Shown: one piece after another, positions 1 to 5,279 of the stretch | How positions within the stretch are numbered: position 1 is the first letter of the stretch | How the letters are laid out: every line of letters starts with the position of its first letter | Source of the DNA: Candidatus Aenigmatarchaeota archaeon | GTDB lineage: Archaea; Aenigmatarchaeota; Aenigmatarchaeia; GW2011-AR5 | Direction: 5' to 3' | Length of the DNA stretch: 15,127 nucleotides | Assembly: GCA_018304565.1 (NCBI GenBank) | Contig: JAGVVX010000011.1 | Coordinates: forward strand, 1 to 15,127 | Made by a program: the position numbers and the translations under genes | Notes under the pieces: model-generated | What the model was told of the DNA's origin: nothing | Database searches by the model: none | What the model saw: the letters and a program-made list of their open reading frames with translations, nothing else

Positions 1-201
1 TCTCTGGGAAAATAAGGGATATAGTCCCGCTCTGCAGCCTTCGGCACCCTTGTCGCCAACATTATTAATCCATCTATAAGCTCCTAGATATAGGGCCGTT
101 TCCCCAAGGTCTCCCAGCTCCTTATCAGAAAGTCCCTGAAGGGGCGTCGCAACCTCAATCTTCTTACCGGCCTTGGCAGCCTTTGCTTGCGATCTTGCCA
201 T
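1..201 (-). CDS. Hypothetical protein, truncated by the window's left edge
   Basis: An open frame reads leftward from ATG at 201-199 to the window edge without a stop, giving at least 67 residues. The product begins MARSQAKAAKAGKKIEVA, a lysine/alanine-rich start, and continues into an acidic helical stretch with LSDKELGDLGETALYLGAY. No signal peptide or membrane segment is visible and I do not recognise a family. An AT-rich stretch at about 222-231 on this strand (CTTAAGAAG) lies 25-28 bases upstream of the start and could be a TATA box for a leaderless transcript; it directly abuts the hairpin repeat that begins at 231. The 3' end is outside the window. Confidence 0.6.
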   Translation of the reverse strand, partial: MARSQAKAAKAGKKIEVATPLQGLSDKELGDLGETALYLGAYRWINNVGDKGAEGCRAGLYPLFSQR

Positions 202-230
202 GCCTATATCTCGGTTGGAATCTTCTTAAG

Positions 231-336
231 TCTTGGGAGAAGCAAAGCTTCTCCGAGATCTTCAGAGAAACTCCGTTTCTCTGAGATTCCGAAATCCAAA
301 GGATTTCGAGAATTCCAAAAAGCTACGCTTTCTGAG
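231..336 (+). repeat. Four-hairpin modular repeat element, copy A (intergenic)
   Basis: Four perfect or near-perfect hairpins follow one another: 236-254 (8 bp stem, loop AAA), 262-284 (10 bp stem, loop TCC), 290-308 (8 bp stem, loop AAA) and about 316-334 (AAAGC/GCTTT core, loop TAC). They are separated by short spacers of the GAGATC, GAGATTC and AGAATTC type. The unit matches 4821-4926 at 95 of 106 positions by eye, and 10 of the 11 mismatches fall in the three-base loops. It lies between divergent genes starting at 201 (minus) and 504 (plus), next to the likely promoter of the former. It can be read without stops in the same frame as copy B, but the enclosing frame here is not convincing as a gene. 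Confidence 0.9.
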
Positions 337-369
337 GAACTTGGTAGGTTAAAGATTAGTATGCCGGCA

Positions 370-386
370 GGCGGAAGGCTTCCGCC
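370..386. repeat. Isolated 7 bp hairpin with a three-base loop
   Basis: GGCGGAA-GGC-TTCCGCC is a perfect 7 bp stem closed by a three-base loop, 34 bases downstream of copy A. It has the same stem-plus-triloop design as the modules of the repeat element but unrelated stem sequence. It may be a further module or a separate regulatory hairpin. Confidence 0.5.
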
Positions 387-410
387 ACTATTTAAAACTT
401 CGCTTGAACC

Positions 411-480
411 AAAAGGCTTAAATATTAGCTTCCAGTTAGACATTTGTATCGGGCTTGGGCGGGCACAGCCTGCCAAGGCC
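411..480 (+). promoter_or_regulatory. Possible TATA box and leader hairpin before the 114-residue membrane protein gene
   Basis: An AT-rich TATA-like stretch, GGCTTAAATATTAG (about 415-428), is preceded by an A-rich run that could serve as BRE. A transcript starting roughly 25 bases downstream would carry an imperfect inverted repeat at 452-480 (12 bp arms with one mismatch and two wobbles, loop CACAG) before the ATG at 504. A second TATA-like string, GTATAAT, lies at 494-500, too close to the start to serve it. The role of the hairpin is unknown. Confidence 0.3.
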
Positions 481-503
481 TTGAAAACGGGGTGTATAAT
501 AAG

Positions 504-848
504 ATGAAAATGGAAAAAGTTGGCGAACTCGCCTTCTTGGCAGTGGTCGTAATAGCAGTACTCGCCGGTTTGCTTCAGGCAAGCACGGCTTGGGTAACTG
601 TATTGCTGGTCCTGCTAGGTCTGGTAGTTGGGTTCCTCAACGTTTCTGAGAAGGAGACAGCGCCTTTCCTGATTGCTTCGATTGCCCTTGTGGTCGCAGC
701 TACAGCAACATTCAGCTCTATTGACACTGTCATCGGCGGGCTGGGAACGATAATTGACACTATCCTAAACAATGTTGCGACATTCGTAGCACCGGCTGCA
801 GTTCTTGTGGCTCTTAAGGCAGTCTACACGCTGGCTTCCAAAAAGTAA
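504..848 (+). CDS. Small hydrophobic membrane protein, 114 residues
   Basis: The product begins MKMEKVGELAFLAVVV and has about four hydrophobic segments: roughly residues 8-25, 30-44, 53-68 and 88-108. It ends in a positively charged tail (LASKK). Hydrophobic proteins of this style, with a central GLVVGFLNVSEKETAPFL motif, recur in DPANN archaeal genomes as I recall them, but no function is established that I know of. ATG 504 was chosen over the upstream in-frame 444 because the extension (MYRAWAGTACQGLENG) overlaps the leader hairpin and is unlike a membrane protein N-terminus; ATG 510 is an alternative. No strong Shine-Dalgarno is visible; GGGGTG at 489-494 is a weak candidate. A T-rich tract follows the gene. 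Confidence 0.8.
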   Translation: MKMEKVGELAFLAVVVIAVLAGLLQASTAWVTVLLVLLGLVVGFLNVSEKETAPFLIASIALVVAATATFSSIDTVIGGLGTIIDTILNNVATFVAPAAVLVALKAVYTLASKK

Positions 849-882
849 AAAAAGCTACTAACAAGCAAATATAGAGTTTTGG

Positions 883-921
883 GACGTTCTTTGATTTCCT
901 TTTCTTTCTGTCTTCTTTTAC
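883..921 (+). terminator. Pyrimidine-rich archaeal-type terminator
   Basis: About 35-70 bases after the stop of the membrane protein gene the plus strand becomes a run of T clusters (TTCTTTGATTTCC, TTTTCTTTCTG, TCTTCTTTTA). Archaeal RNA polymerase commonly terminates at such oligo-T tracts without a stem. No strong hairpin precedes it. Confidence 0.55.
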
Positions 922-993
922 ACCACTGGCTCTGCCCATGCAAGCCTGCGGTTTTACATACTTTGCTGCGATAACAATACGAGTGGTCATAAT

Positions 994-1043
994 CCTCAGA
1001 AAGCATGCACTTTCTGGGATTTCGAAAACACGAGGTTTTCAAA
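994..1043 (-). repeat. Diverged two-hairpin copy D of the modular repeat
   Basis: Two hairpins lie immediately before ATG 1044: 997-1016 (CAGAAAG/CTTTCTG, loop CATGCA; extendable outward by a wobble and a G-C pair) and 1024-1040 (GAAAAC/GTTTTC, loop ACGAG). The 11 bases CCTCAGAAAGC at 994-1004 exactly match the reverse complement of the last arm of copy A, and the second hairpin resembles the second hairpin of copies A and B in reverse. Loops are larger than the three bases of the intact copies, so this looks like a decayed or recombined copy. It sits either in the leader or, if ATG 1005 is used, in the first codons of the following gene. Confidence 0.6.
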
Positions 1044-1838
1044 ATGACAACTGCAACCAGCGTTCCTACAGACAGGAAAATAGAAGTGCCAAAAGACACG
1101 TACTCTTTGCAGTATTCGCCAAGATTAGTCAGGACCAGGGCAGATTTCTACGATACTTTCATCATGGCAGTCAGAATGACAGATCCTGAGATGATGGCTG
1201 CTGGCAAATACTTAAGCCCCCCAAGCGCAGGCGAAGAGGAAGCCATATACAGAAAAGCAAGCCCGGGAACAAGGAAGCTTAGAGATCTAGAGGAATTAAG
1301 GGATTATTTCGCTAATAATGATGAAAACTGGTACGCTTGGAATTGGAATACGACAGGGCTACGCTTCAGGGAAGCGGATTTGCGAAAGCCATATAATGTC
1401 GGGGATAAAATCACAGCCCTTGTCATAGAAACAGGCATAATGTCATACCTGAGAGATATAGCTGATCCCAAATTCACACGCGATAACTGGAAGGATATCA
1501 TAGATAAAGTCAATCATGCTAAAGGCGAACTGGCAGTGCCATACAGCAGAGGCCACGTTATCAGGGAAATGCACCCTATTTTTGGCATATTCACAGAAGT
1601 AGAACAGACAACCGAACACGAAACACCTTACGCATTACACGGCTGGCTAAGGGAAAACCTTGACGTACCGCAGGACCCGATATCAGGACATTATGACGTT
1701 GCTGTCGAGCGCAGGAGCAGCTGGCATCACGGCGAGAGGTGCCTGAGCGTCGATGCGGGCTGCAGGCGCTGGAACTCGGACTCGGATGGCGGCTTCCGTC
1801 CCGTTTGGGGTCCGCTGCCGGAAATCAGGAAGCTGTAA
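1044..1838 (+). CDS. Unrecognised protein, 264 residues, 3' part possibly frameshifted
   Basis: The N-terminal 210 or so residues read as a normal soluble protein (MTTATSVPTDRKIEVPKD, then aromatic and charged segments such as NWYAWNWNTTGLRF) with no transmembrane segment or signal peptide. I do not recognise the family. ATG 1044 was chosen over the in-frame ATG 1005 because the 13 intervening codons are entirely repeat copy D; no Shine-Dalgarno decides it. From about 1680 to the stop the composition changes abruptly to Arg/Trp/Cys/His-rich sequence (VAVERRSSWHHGERC), typical of an out-of-frame reading. In the next frame 1681-1741 reads YQDIMTLLSSAGAAGITARG, which looks more natural. The true C-terminus may therefore differ through a real frameshift or an assembly indel. 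Confidence 0.65.
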   Translation: MTTATSVPTDRKIEVPKDTYSLQYSPRLVRTRADFYDTFIMAVRMTDPEMMAAGKYLSPPSAGEEEAIYRKASPGTRKLRDLEELRDYFANNDENWYAWNWNTTGLRFREADLRKPYNVGDKITALVIETGIMSYLRDIADPKFTRDNWKDIIDKVNHAKGELAVPYSRGHVIREMHPIFGIFTEVEQTTEHETPYALHGWLRENLDVPQDPISGHYDVAVERRSSWHHGERCLSVDAGCRRWNSDSDGGFRPVWGPLPEIRKL

Positions 1839-1920
1839 ATGCTGATTCCCTGAATCAGGCCGAGGATTCAGCCAAATTACGCGTCAATTACAGGCGTGGT
1901 TGGCGGATTTCTGCAGCTGT

Positions 1921-1958
1921 CTATAAAAGAAAAGCCCGCTATAGTAACTTATGGAGGT
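1921..1958 (+). promoter_or_regulatory. TATA box and strong ribosome-binding site for the 62-residue membrane protein
   Basis: CTATAAAAG at 1921-1929 is a good archaeal TATA box, predicting a transcript start near 1946-1952. GGAGGT at 1953-1958 is a near-perfect Shine-Dalgarno sequence six bases before GTG 1965, and it fixes that start. This is the clearest Shine-Dalgarno in the window. Confidence 0.7.
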
Positions 1959-1964
1959 GCTAGA

Positions 1965-2153
1965 GTGGAAACCCAAGAGTCTCTTGGCTGGATCGTGTCA
2001 GTGATCTTCGCATATGCTTTCTTGTGGGCCCTTCTTTACTACCTGACAACGCCTGGCGCGGACATACAGGTCGGCGCAGTCGTCCTTCTCGTGCTTGGTC
2101 TGGTAGCAAAGGCTTCATCGCCGATTTTCTGGAAGCTCTACAAGAAGAAATAG
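1965..2153 (+). CDS. Small two-helix membrane protein, 62 residues, GTG start
   Basis: The GTG at 1965 follows GGAGGT by six bases, so I prefer it to the upstream in-frame ATG 1896, whose extra 23 codons run through the TATA box and ribosome-binding site. The product begins METQESLGWIVSVIFAYAFL and contains two hydrophobic helices (about residues 7-26 and 33-48) with a lysine-rich cytoplasmic end, KLYKKK. The family is not recognised. It has its own promoter and terminator and is therefore probably monocistronic. The topology (short acidic N-terminus, two helices, basic tail) suggests a small hairpin membrane protein, possibly a subunit or modulator; that is inference. Confidence 0.75.
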   Translation: METQESLGWIVSVIFAYAFLWALLYYLTTPGADIQVGAVVLLVLGLVAKASSPIFWKLYKKK

Positions 2154-2185
2154 GTCTTTTGTTTTCTTTCTTTTCCTGTTTTAGT
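2154..2185 (+). terminator. T-rich terminator after the 62-residue gene
   Basis: Immediately after the stop codon the plus strand reads GTCTTTTGTTTTC, TTTCTTTTCC and TGTTTTAG, a run of short T clusters without a preceding stem. This is the typical form of archaeal termination. Confidence 0.6.
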
Positions 2186-2230
2186 TATCCGAGTCTATAT
2201 TATAGATTCACTTATGACAAGCCTTTACTC

Positions 2231-2247
2231 AAGAGTTTATAACTCTT
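2231..2247. promoter_or_regulatory. Palindrome overlapping a TATA-like core
   Basis: AAGAGTT-TAT-AACTCTT is a perfect 7 bp inverted repeat around TAT, 47 bases before the acetyltransferase start. It may be an operator or an alternative promoter core. A weaker TATA-like CTTTAATC at 2265-2272 has the better spacing (about 26 bases) for a leaderless transcript from ATG 2294. Confidence 0.3.
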
Positions 2248-2293
2248 TCATGAGCCAGATTTCACTTTAATCCTCTAACAAGTTAAATTATCA

Positions 2294-2731
2294 ATGAAGA
2301 TTTCTATCGACAGGGCCCGGGTTTCTGACGTAGACGGGATTCTGGAACTACAAAAGAACATATGGAAAGACGAAGGCGGCCAATCGAACTGGTATGACAT
2401 GTGCGACTGGATAGTCCATGGTTATGTCTTTGTTGCCAAGCACAGGAGTAAAATAGTCGGTACCATTGCAGCCTTCAGAACCTCTGGAAATGAACTCTAT
2501 GTGACCGAATGGATAGTTGATGAAGAATACCGCAGGAAAGGCATCGGTTCAAGACTCTACAGAAAGCTTATCAGCACAACGCAGCTGCCAATTCTCACTA
2601 TAATAAGCACTGATTATAAAGAGTCTATGGCCGGTCATTCAAAGCTTGGATTCCGTTTAGTAAAGCGCCTTAGAAATCCCTATGGCCTGAAAGAAAAGAA
2701 GGAAAGGCTTTTGTTGAGGAGAAGCCAGTGA
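2294..2731 (+). CDS. GNAT-family N-acetyltransferase
   Basis: At 145 residues this has the normal length of a single GNAT domain. The acetyl-CoA pyrophosphate-binding motif is visible as R80-RKGIG (R/Q-x-x-G-x-G/A) after the strand LYVTEWIVDEEYR, followed by the helix GSRLYRKLI. The late GHSKLGF (residues about 114-120) corresponds to the usual GF-x element before the last strands. Such enzymes transfer an acetyl group from acetyl-CoA to an amine; the substrate cannot be told, and the dispersed charge gives no clue between a protein N-terminus and a small molecule. The start follows a weak TATA-like sequence at leaderless spacing, and there is no Shine-Dalgarno. It stands alone; the next gene is convergent. 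Confidence 0.85.
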   Translation: MKISIDRARVSDVDGILELQKNIWKDEGGQSNWYDMCDWIVHGYVFVAKHRSKIVGTIAAFRTSGNELYVTEWIVDEEYRRKGIGSRLYRKLISTTQLPILTIISTDYKESMAGHSKLGFRLVKRLRNPYGLKEKKERLLLRRSQ

Positions 2732-2801
2732 ATCCGAGAATATCATTCGCAAGATTTGGCAGTCAAGTGCCGAAAATCAAAGAAAAAACCCTTCGGTATC
2801 T

Positions 2802-2890
2802 AAACCTTTAAAAGATGAGCAACTCTATAATTAATTATATGCTCCCCAGTCTTGCACCCTCTTCAGAGGGGCGACACTGGGCTTATTTTT
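2802..2890 (+). terminator. Promoter-like element, strong stem-loop and T-run (terminator or small RNA)
   Basis: A long stem-loop at 2845-2881 pairs CCCAGT with ACTGGG and, inside, TTGC with GCGA and CCCTCT with AGAGGG; it is followed on the plus strand by CTTATTTTTG. This could terminate the acetyltransferase transcript. However, AAACCTTTAAAAG (2802-2814) is a good BRE/TATA combination about 25-30 bases before the stem, and a 14-base perfect AT palindrome (2826-2839) lies between. The alternative is a short structured RNA of about 55 bases. The stem also lies just past the stop of the convergent nuclease gene. Confidence 0.45.
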
Positions 2891-3437
2891 GTTCTTTCAA
2901 GCATTTTCTGACGGTTTCGTCCATAAGGATTGAAGCGTTACACACGCTCCTTAGAAAGTTAGACCTGCTGCCAGAGAAATAGGCATTCTCTACTTTCTTG
3001 CCCAATTTCTGTACCTTTTTGATAGCAGGCACAAAATCGCCATCGCCACTCACCAGTATCGCTACATCATATTTGTTTTCGTAGGCAAATGACAACATAT
3101 CTGTCGCAAGATAGATGTCATCACCCTTCACTGCAAATTCCATCTTACCGTCTGGTTTTCGTGTTTTTCGCATATTACAAAGTACTACGTGAAAATCTGG
3201 TATTTTTCTCAATTCAGCAAAGAACTTCTGTTGCTTCCAATAAATTTCTTCGTTATAGCCTCTGTCCAATGAAGCATTGTAGTAGTAGGTCCCGATAAGT
3301 AGTTTCTGATTCCTGAGAATTTCTATAATCTTTGAAAAATCGATTTGATTATCGTGGATACCAAATATTTCCTTGACGCTATGATAAAAGTTGCTGCCAT
3401 CTATGAAAATTGCCACACGTTCTTGTGTTGAATTCAT
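2883..3437 (-). CDS. NYN/PIN-like nuclease domain protein (LabA/DUF88 type)
   Basis: The 184-residue product has the acidic signature of the NYN branch of the PIN nuclease superfamily. It shows AIFIDGSNFYHS near the N-terminus (D13, N16), KGDDIYLATDML in the middle (D106, D107, D113) and VSGDGDFVPAI (D132, D134), which together would hold a divalent metal. Members are RNases or nucleic-acid-processing proteins; the substrate here is unknown. The domain fills almost the whole protein, with no fused RNA-binding module. ATG 3437 has TATA-like TATAAG sequence about 28-33 bases upstream (3465-3472), consistent with a near-leaderless transcript. Downstream it is convergent with the stem-loop at 2845-2881. 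Confidence 0.88.
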   Translation of the reverse strand: MNSTQERVAIFIDGSNFYHSVKEIFGIHDNQIDFSKIIEILRNQKLLIGTYYYNASLDRGYNEEIYWKQQKFFAELRKIPDFHVVLCNMRKTRKPDGKMEFAVKGDDIYLATDMLSFAYENKYDVAILVSGDGDFVPAIKKVQKLGKKVENAYFSGSRSNFLRSVCNASILMDETVRKCLKEQK

Positions 3438-3457
3438 GAGTTTTATTTGAACTGCAA

Positions 3458-3472
3458 ACTCTTATGCTTATA
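3458..3472 (-). promoter_or_regulatory. TATA-like promoter of the NYN nuclease gene
   Basis: On the minus strand TCCTATAAGCATAAGAG places TATA-like cores 25-31 bases upstream of ATG 3437. It begins directly after the T-run of the upstream terminator, so terminator and promoter are packed head to tail. Confidence 0.45.
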
Positions 3473-3474
3473 GG

Positions 3475-3528
3475 AAAAAACGAGAATATAGACCACCCGT
3501 TTAGGTTACCAGTCTGAAATTCTCGTTT
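3475..3528 (-). terminator. Stem-loop plus T6 terminator downstream of sufU
   Basis: A perfect 10 bp stem (AAACGAGAAT at 3478-3487 with ATTCTCGTTT at 3519-3528) contains an inner AGAC/GTCT pairing. On the minus strand it is followed by TTTTTT (3480-3475). This has the form of an intrinsic terminator for the sufU transcript, about 85 bases past its stop codon. The 3529-3611 stretch between holds a GTTTATAAAC palindrome (3525-3534) and a CTGTCGACAG palindrome, and no gene that I can support. Confidence 0.55.
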
Positions 3529-3611
3529 ATAAACCACTCGATATCTTAATAGTAATCAGCAGGAACATCAACAATCTGTCTGTCGACAGGAGATGAAAAG
3601 AAACCCCGGTC

Positions 3612-4004
3612 CTACATTTCTTCATTCATCTTCTCGCCCAAATAATTATAAACAGCTGTCTTCGCGACCTTGAGCCCAAGCAGTGCGCACTTGAGCCGCA
3701 CATGGCTTATCTCTATGCCGAGCATCTCCAGTATATTTTCCTTGCTGATGTTTCTTGCTTGCTCCACCGTCTTGCCTTTAAGAAATTCAGTCAGCATGCT
3801 TGCAGCCGCCTGGGAAATAGCGCAGCCCTTGCCCGAGAACTTTATGTCGGCAATCTTGCCGTCGCCTATCTTTGCATGAATTTCAATCTCGTCGCCGCAA
3901 AGCGGGTTCAGGTCACGGGCCTGCGCATTCGCGCCGTCAAGCCTGCCGTAGTTCCTCGGGTAGCGGTAATAATCCAGTATCACTTCCGTGTACATGTCGA
4001 ACAT
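3612..4004 (-). CDS. sufU: Fe-S cluster scaffold / sulfur acceptor SufU (IscU/NifU-N family)
   Basis: The protein has the three cluster or zinc ligand cysteines of the family: C36 in NPLCGDE with D38, C61 in GKGCAIS, and C106 in RLKCALLG. The residue before the last Cys is Lys (K105), not the His of IscU, which is SufU-like. The roughly 20-residue insert before the last Cys that marks Gram-positive SufU is absent, so the length (130 residues) is IscU-like. It probably receives sulfur from SufS and passes it to SufBCD, or scaffolds clusters. I chose ATG 4004; the frame extends to a TTG at 4013, and ATG 3995 (MYTEVILDYYRYP) is also possible. It is separated from the suf operon by about 1.8 kb and has its own promoter and terminator. 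Confidence 0.85.
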   Translation of the reverse strand: MFDMYTEVILDYYRYPRNYGRLDGANAQARDLNPLCGDEIEIHAKIGDGKIADIKFSGKGCAISQAAASMLTEFLKGKTVEQARNISKENILEMLGIEISHVRLKCALLGLKVAKTAVYNYLGEKMNEEM

Positions 4005-4029
4005 AAGGATCAATTTTGATTTGCCAGAT

Positions 4030-4046
4030 AGATTCTTAAGATAAAC
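4030..4046. promoter_or_regulatory. Shared AT-rich divergent promoter region
   Basis: Only 56 bases separate the start of sufU (minus) from that of the next plus-strand gene at 4061. The CTTAAGATAAA stretch (4035-4045) reads as TTTATCTTAAG on the minus strand and is the only TATA-like sequence suitably placed for both. Spacing is about 22-25 bases to ATG 4061 and 33-37 bases to ATG 4004. Confidence 0.35.
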
Positions 4047-4060
4047 AGTTATTTAGAATT

Positions 4061-4462
4061 ATGTCAGTTGATAAATGGGCAGACTGCAAAGAAGTTAGAG
4101 TTAACGGAGAAAAAAGATTACTCCTTAATCCACAATACAGAGAAGATTATAGGCTTGCATATACAAAACAAGGATGGTACTTTAAATTTGGCGTCTACGG
4201 GGTCTATTTTGGCCAACTTGATGGAAAACATTTTTTTCTAAATGAAGCCGCTCCAAGTGTGTTAGAGGCCTTTACTTGTCCAGTACAAGGATGCTTCTTA
4301 ACTTTTTATTCAGATGGCGGAGACGATCCATCTATTTCTGTTGTTGATGCCACATTTGATGGCGATGCTACAGACGAATTGGAGTCTTCAAGACCTATTG
4401 TAAAAGAATACGCCACTAAGATAATCCGCGAGGTCAGAAAAAAGGCATGTCGTATTCTATAA
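4061..4462 (+). CDS. Unrecognised protein, 133 residues, overlapping the AlkD-like gene
   Basis: The product begins MSVDKWADCKEVRVNGEKR and appears to be a beta-rich soluble domain (WYFKFGVYGVYFGQLDGKHFF) followed by an acidic loop and a basic helix at the C-terminus (REVRKKACRIL). There is no signal peptide or membrane helix, and the family is not recognised. It has a lower GC content than the suf genes. Its last 16 bases overlap the start of the AlkD-like gene at 4447, so the two are probably co-transcribed and translationally coupled, which hints at a shared role in DNA damage handling; that is inference only. Confidence 0.65.
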   Translation: MSVDKWADCKEVRVNGEKRLLLNPQYREDYRLAYTKQGWYFKFGVYGVYFGQLDGKHFFLNEAAPSVLEAFTCPVQGCFLTFYSDGGDDPSISVVDATFDGDATDELESSRPIVKEYATKIIREVRKKACRIL

Positions 4463-5253
4463 TTACTAAGGATTTGCATCATTTATCAAACCCAGAAAAG
4501 GCCAGAATACTTTCAGGTTTTTTCAAGACAGGCAAAGGTCAGTACGGCGAGGGCGATATATTCCTGGGCATCCCAGTTCCGCAGTCAAGGGAAATCGCAA
4601 AGAGATATATCGAAGCTGATGTCAAGACAATTCAGGAACTCCTTGAAAGCAAGATACACGAACACAGGTTAGTGGCTCTACTCATTCTTGTAGAAAAGTT
4701 CAAGAAAGCTAATGAAAAGAACAGAAAACTTATAGTAAATTTCTACCTAAAAAATACAAATTTCATAAACAACTGGGATCTCGTAGATTTATCCGCAGAC
4801 AAAATACTTGGCGAATATCTTCTTGGGAGAAGCTTCGCTTCTCCGAGATCTTCAGAGAAACCTCGTTTCTCTGAGATTCCGAAATCCTTTGGATTTCGAG
4901 AATTCCAAAAAGCCGCGCTTTTTGAGAATTTCGACAAGGAGAAATCATTGCTTTACAAGCTGGCAAAATCCAGAAATCTCTGGGAAAAAAGAATGGCAAT
5001 AATCTCCACTTTCGCATTCATCAAGAGGAACAGGTTCAAGGAAACCTTCAAGATAACAAAATTATTGCTTGAAGAGAAGCATGATCTGATACATAAAGCC
5101 TGCGGATGGATGCTCAGAGAAGTTGGAAAACGCAACCAAAAGGAAGCAGAAAGGTTCCTGCAAAAATACCATAAGAAAATGCCTCGTACCATGCTTAGGT
5201 ATGCAATAGAGCGCTTTGATGAAAAAAAGAAAGAGTTTTACATGAGAAGATAA
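4447..5253 (+). CDS. AlkD-like DNA alkylation-repair glycosylase carrying an in-frame hairpin element
   Basis: Residues 1-125 and about 162-268 are a HEAT-like-repeat DNA glycosylase of the AlkD type, which excises alkylated purines. The family's key positions are visible on both sides of the insert: NNWDLVD (W110, D114), the KSRNLWEKR region with R182, and HKACGWMLREVGKR (W221). The family is usually about 225-235 residues; this one is 268, and the excess equals the roughly 36 residues (about 126-161) encoded by the hairpin repeat 4821-4926. The insert lies between GEYLL and KEKSLLYKLAKS, which are normally nearly adjacent, that is, in an inter-helix loop. The frame is open throughout, so a functional protein with a surface extension is possible. 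ATG 4447 lies in the end of the previous gene. Confidence 0.88.
   Translation: MSYSIITKDLHHLSNPEKARILSGFFKTGKGQYGEGDIFLGIPVPQSREIAKRYIEADVKTIQELLESKIHEHRLVALLILVEKFKKANEKNRKLIVNFYLKNTNFINNWDLVDLSADKILGEYLLGRSFASPRSSEKPRFSEIPKSFGFREFQKAALFENFDKEKSLLYKLAKSRNLWEKRMAIISTFAFIKRNRFKETFKITKLLLEEKHDLIHKACGWMLREVGKRNQKEAERFLQKYHKKMPRTMLRYAIERFDEKKKEFYMRR
4821..4926 (+). repeat. Four-hairpin modular repeat element, copy B, in frame within the AlkD-like gene
   Basis: Hairpins lie at 4826-4844 (loop TTC), 4852-4874 (loop CTC), 4880-4898 (loop TTT) and 4906-4924 (8 bp stem CAAAAAGC/GCTTTTTG, loop CGC). Stems are identical to copy A apart from one base in the last arm, while all four loops differ. It is translated as a roughly 35-residue Arg/Ser/Phe/Lys-rich segment containing RSFASPRSSEKPRFSE. 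Because the stems are palindromic, parts of that peptide recur when the element is read in the other direction, as in the PCYCGC gene. Confidence 0.92.
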
Positions 5254-5279
5254 ATTAAAACTAAGCCAGTCTTTAATTT
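5252..5279. terminator. Bidirectional AT stem-loop between convergent genes
   Basis: AAATTAAA (5252-5259) pairs with TTTAATTT (5272-5279) around a 12-base loop. The stem overlaps the stop codons of both convergent genes and gives T-rich 3' ends in each direction (TTTAATTTTC on plus, TTTTAATTTATC on minus). Confidence 0.5.

Noticed and set aside
231..336. Repeat copies considered as a CRISPR array
   Set aside because: There are no regularly spaced identical repeats with unique spacers of 30-40 bases, and no cas genes. The structure is a cluster of different hairpins repeated at distant sites.
187..507. Open frame across repeat copy A on the plus strand
   Set aside because: It consists largely of the hairpin element plus intergenic sequence, has no start signal, and its remainder is unlike a protein. 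The frame is open because the element itself lacks stops in that frame.
1739..1963. Plus-strand frame of 74 codons between the unrecognised gene and the small membrane gene
   Set aside because: As a separate gene it has no start signal and runs through the TATA box and Shine-Dalgarno of the next gene; part of it may instead be the frameshifted end of the preceding gene.
231..4926. Repeat copies considered as insertion-sequence or MITE ends
   Set aside because: No transposase gene, no long terminal inverted repeats at the outer boundaries and no clear target duplication. The two copies enclose several unrelated genes and are in direct orientation, so a composite element is not supported.
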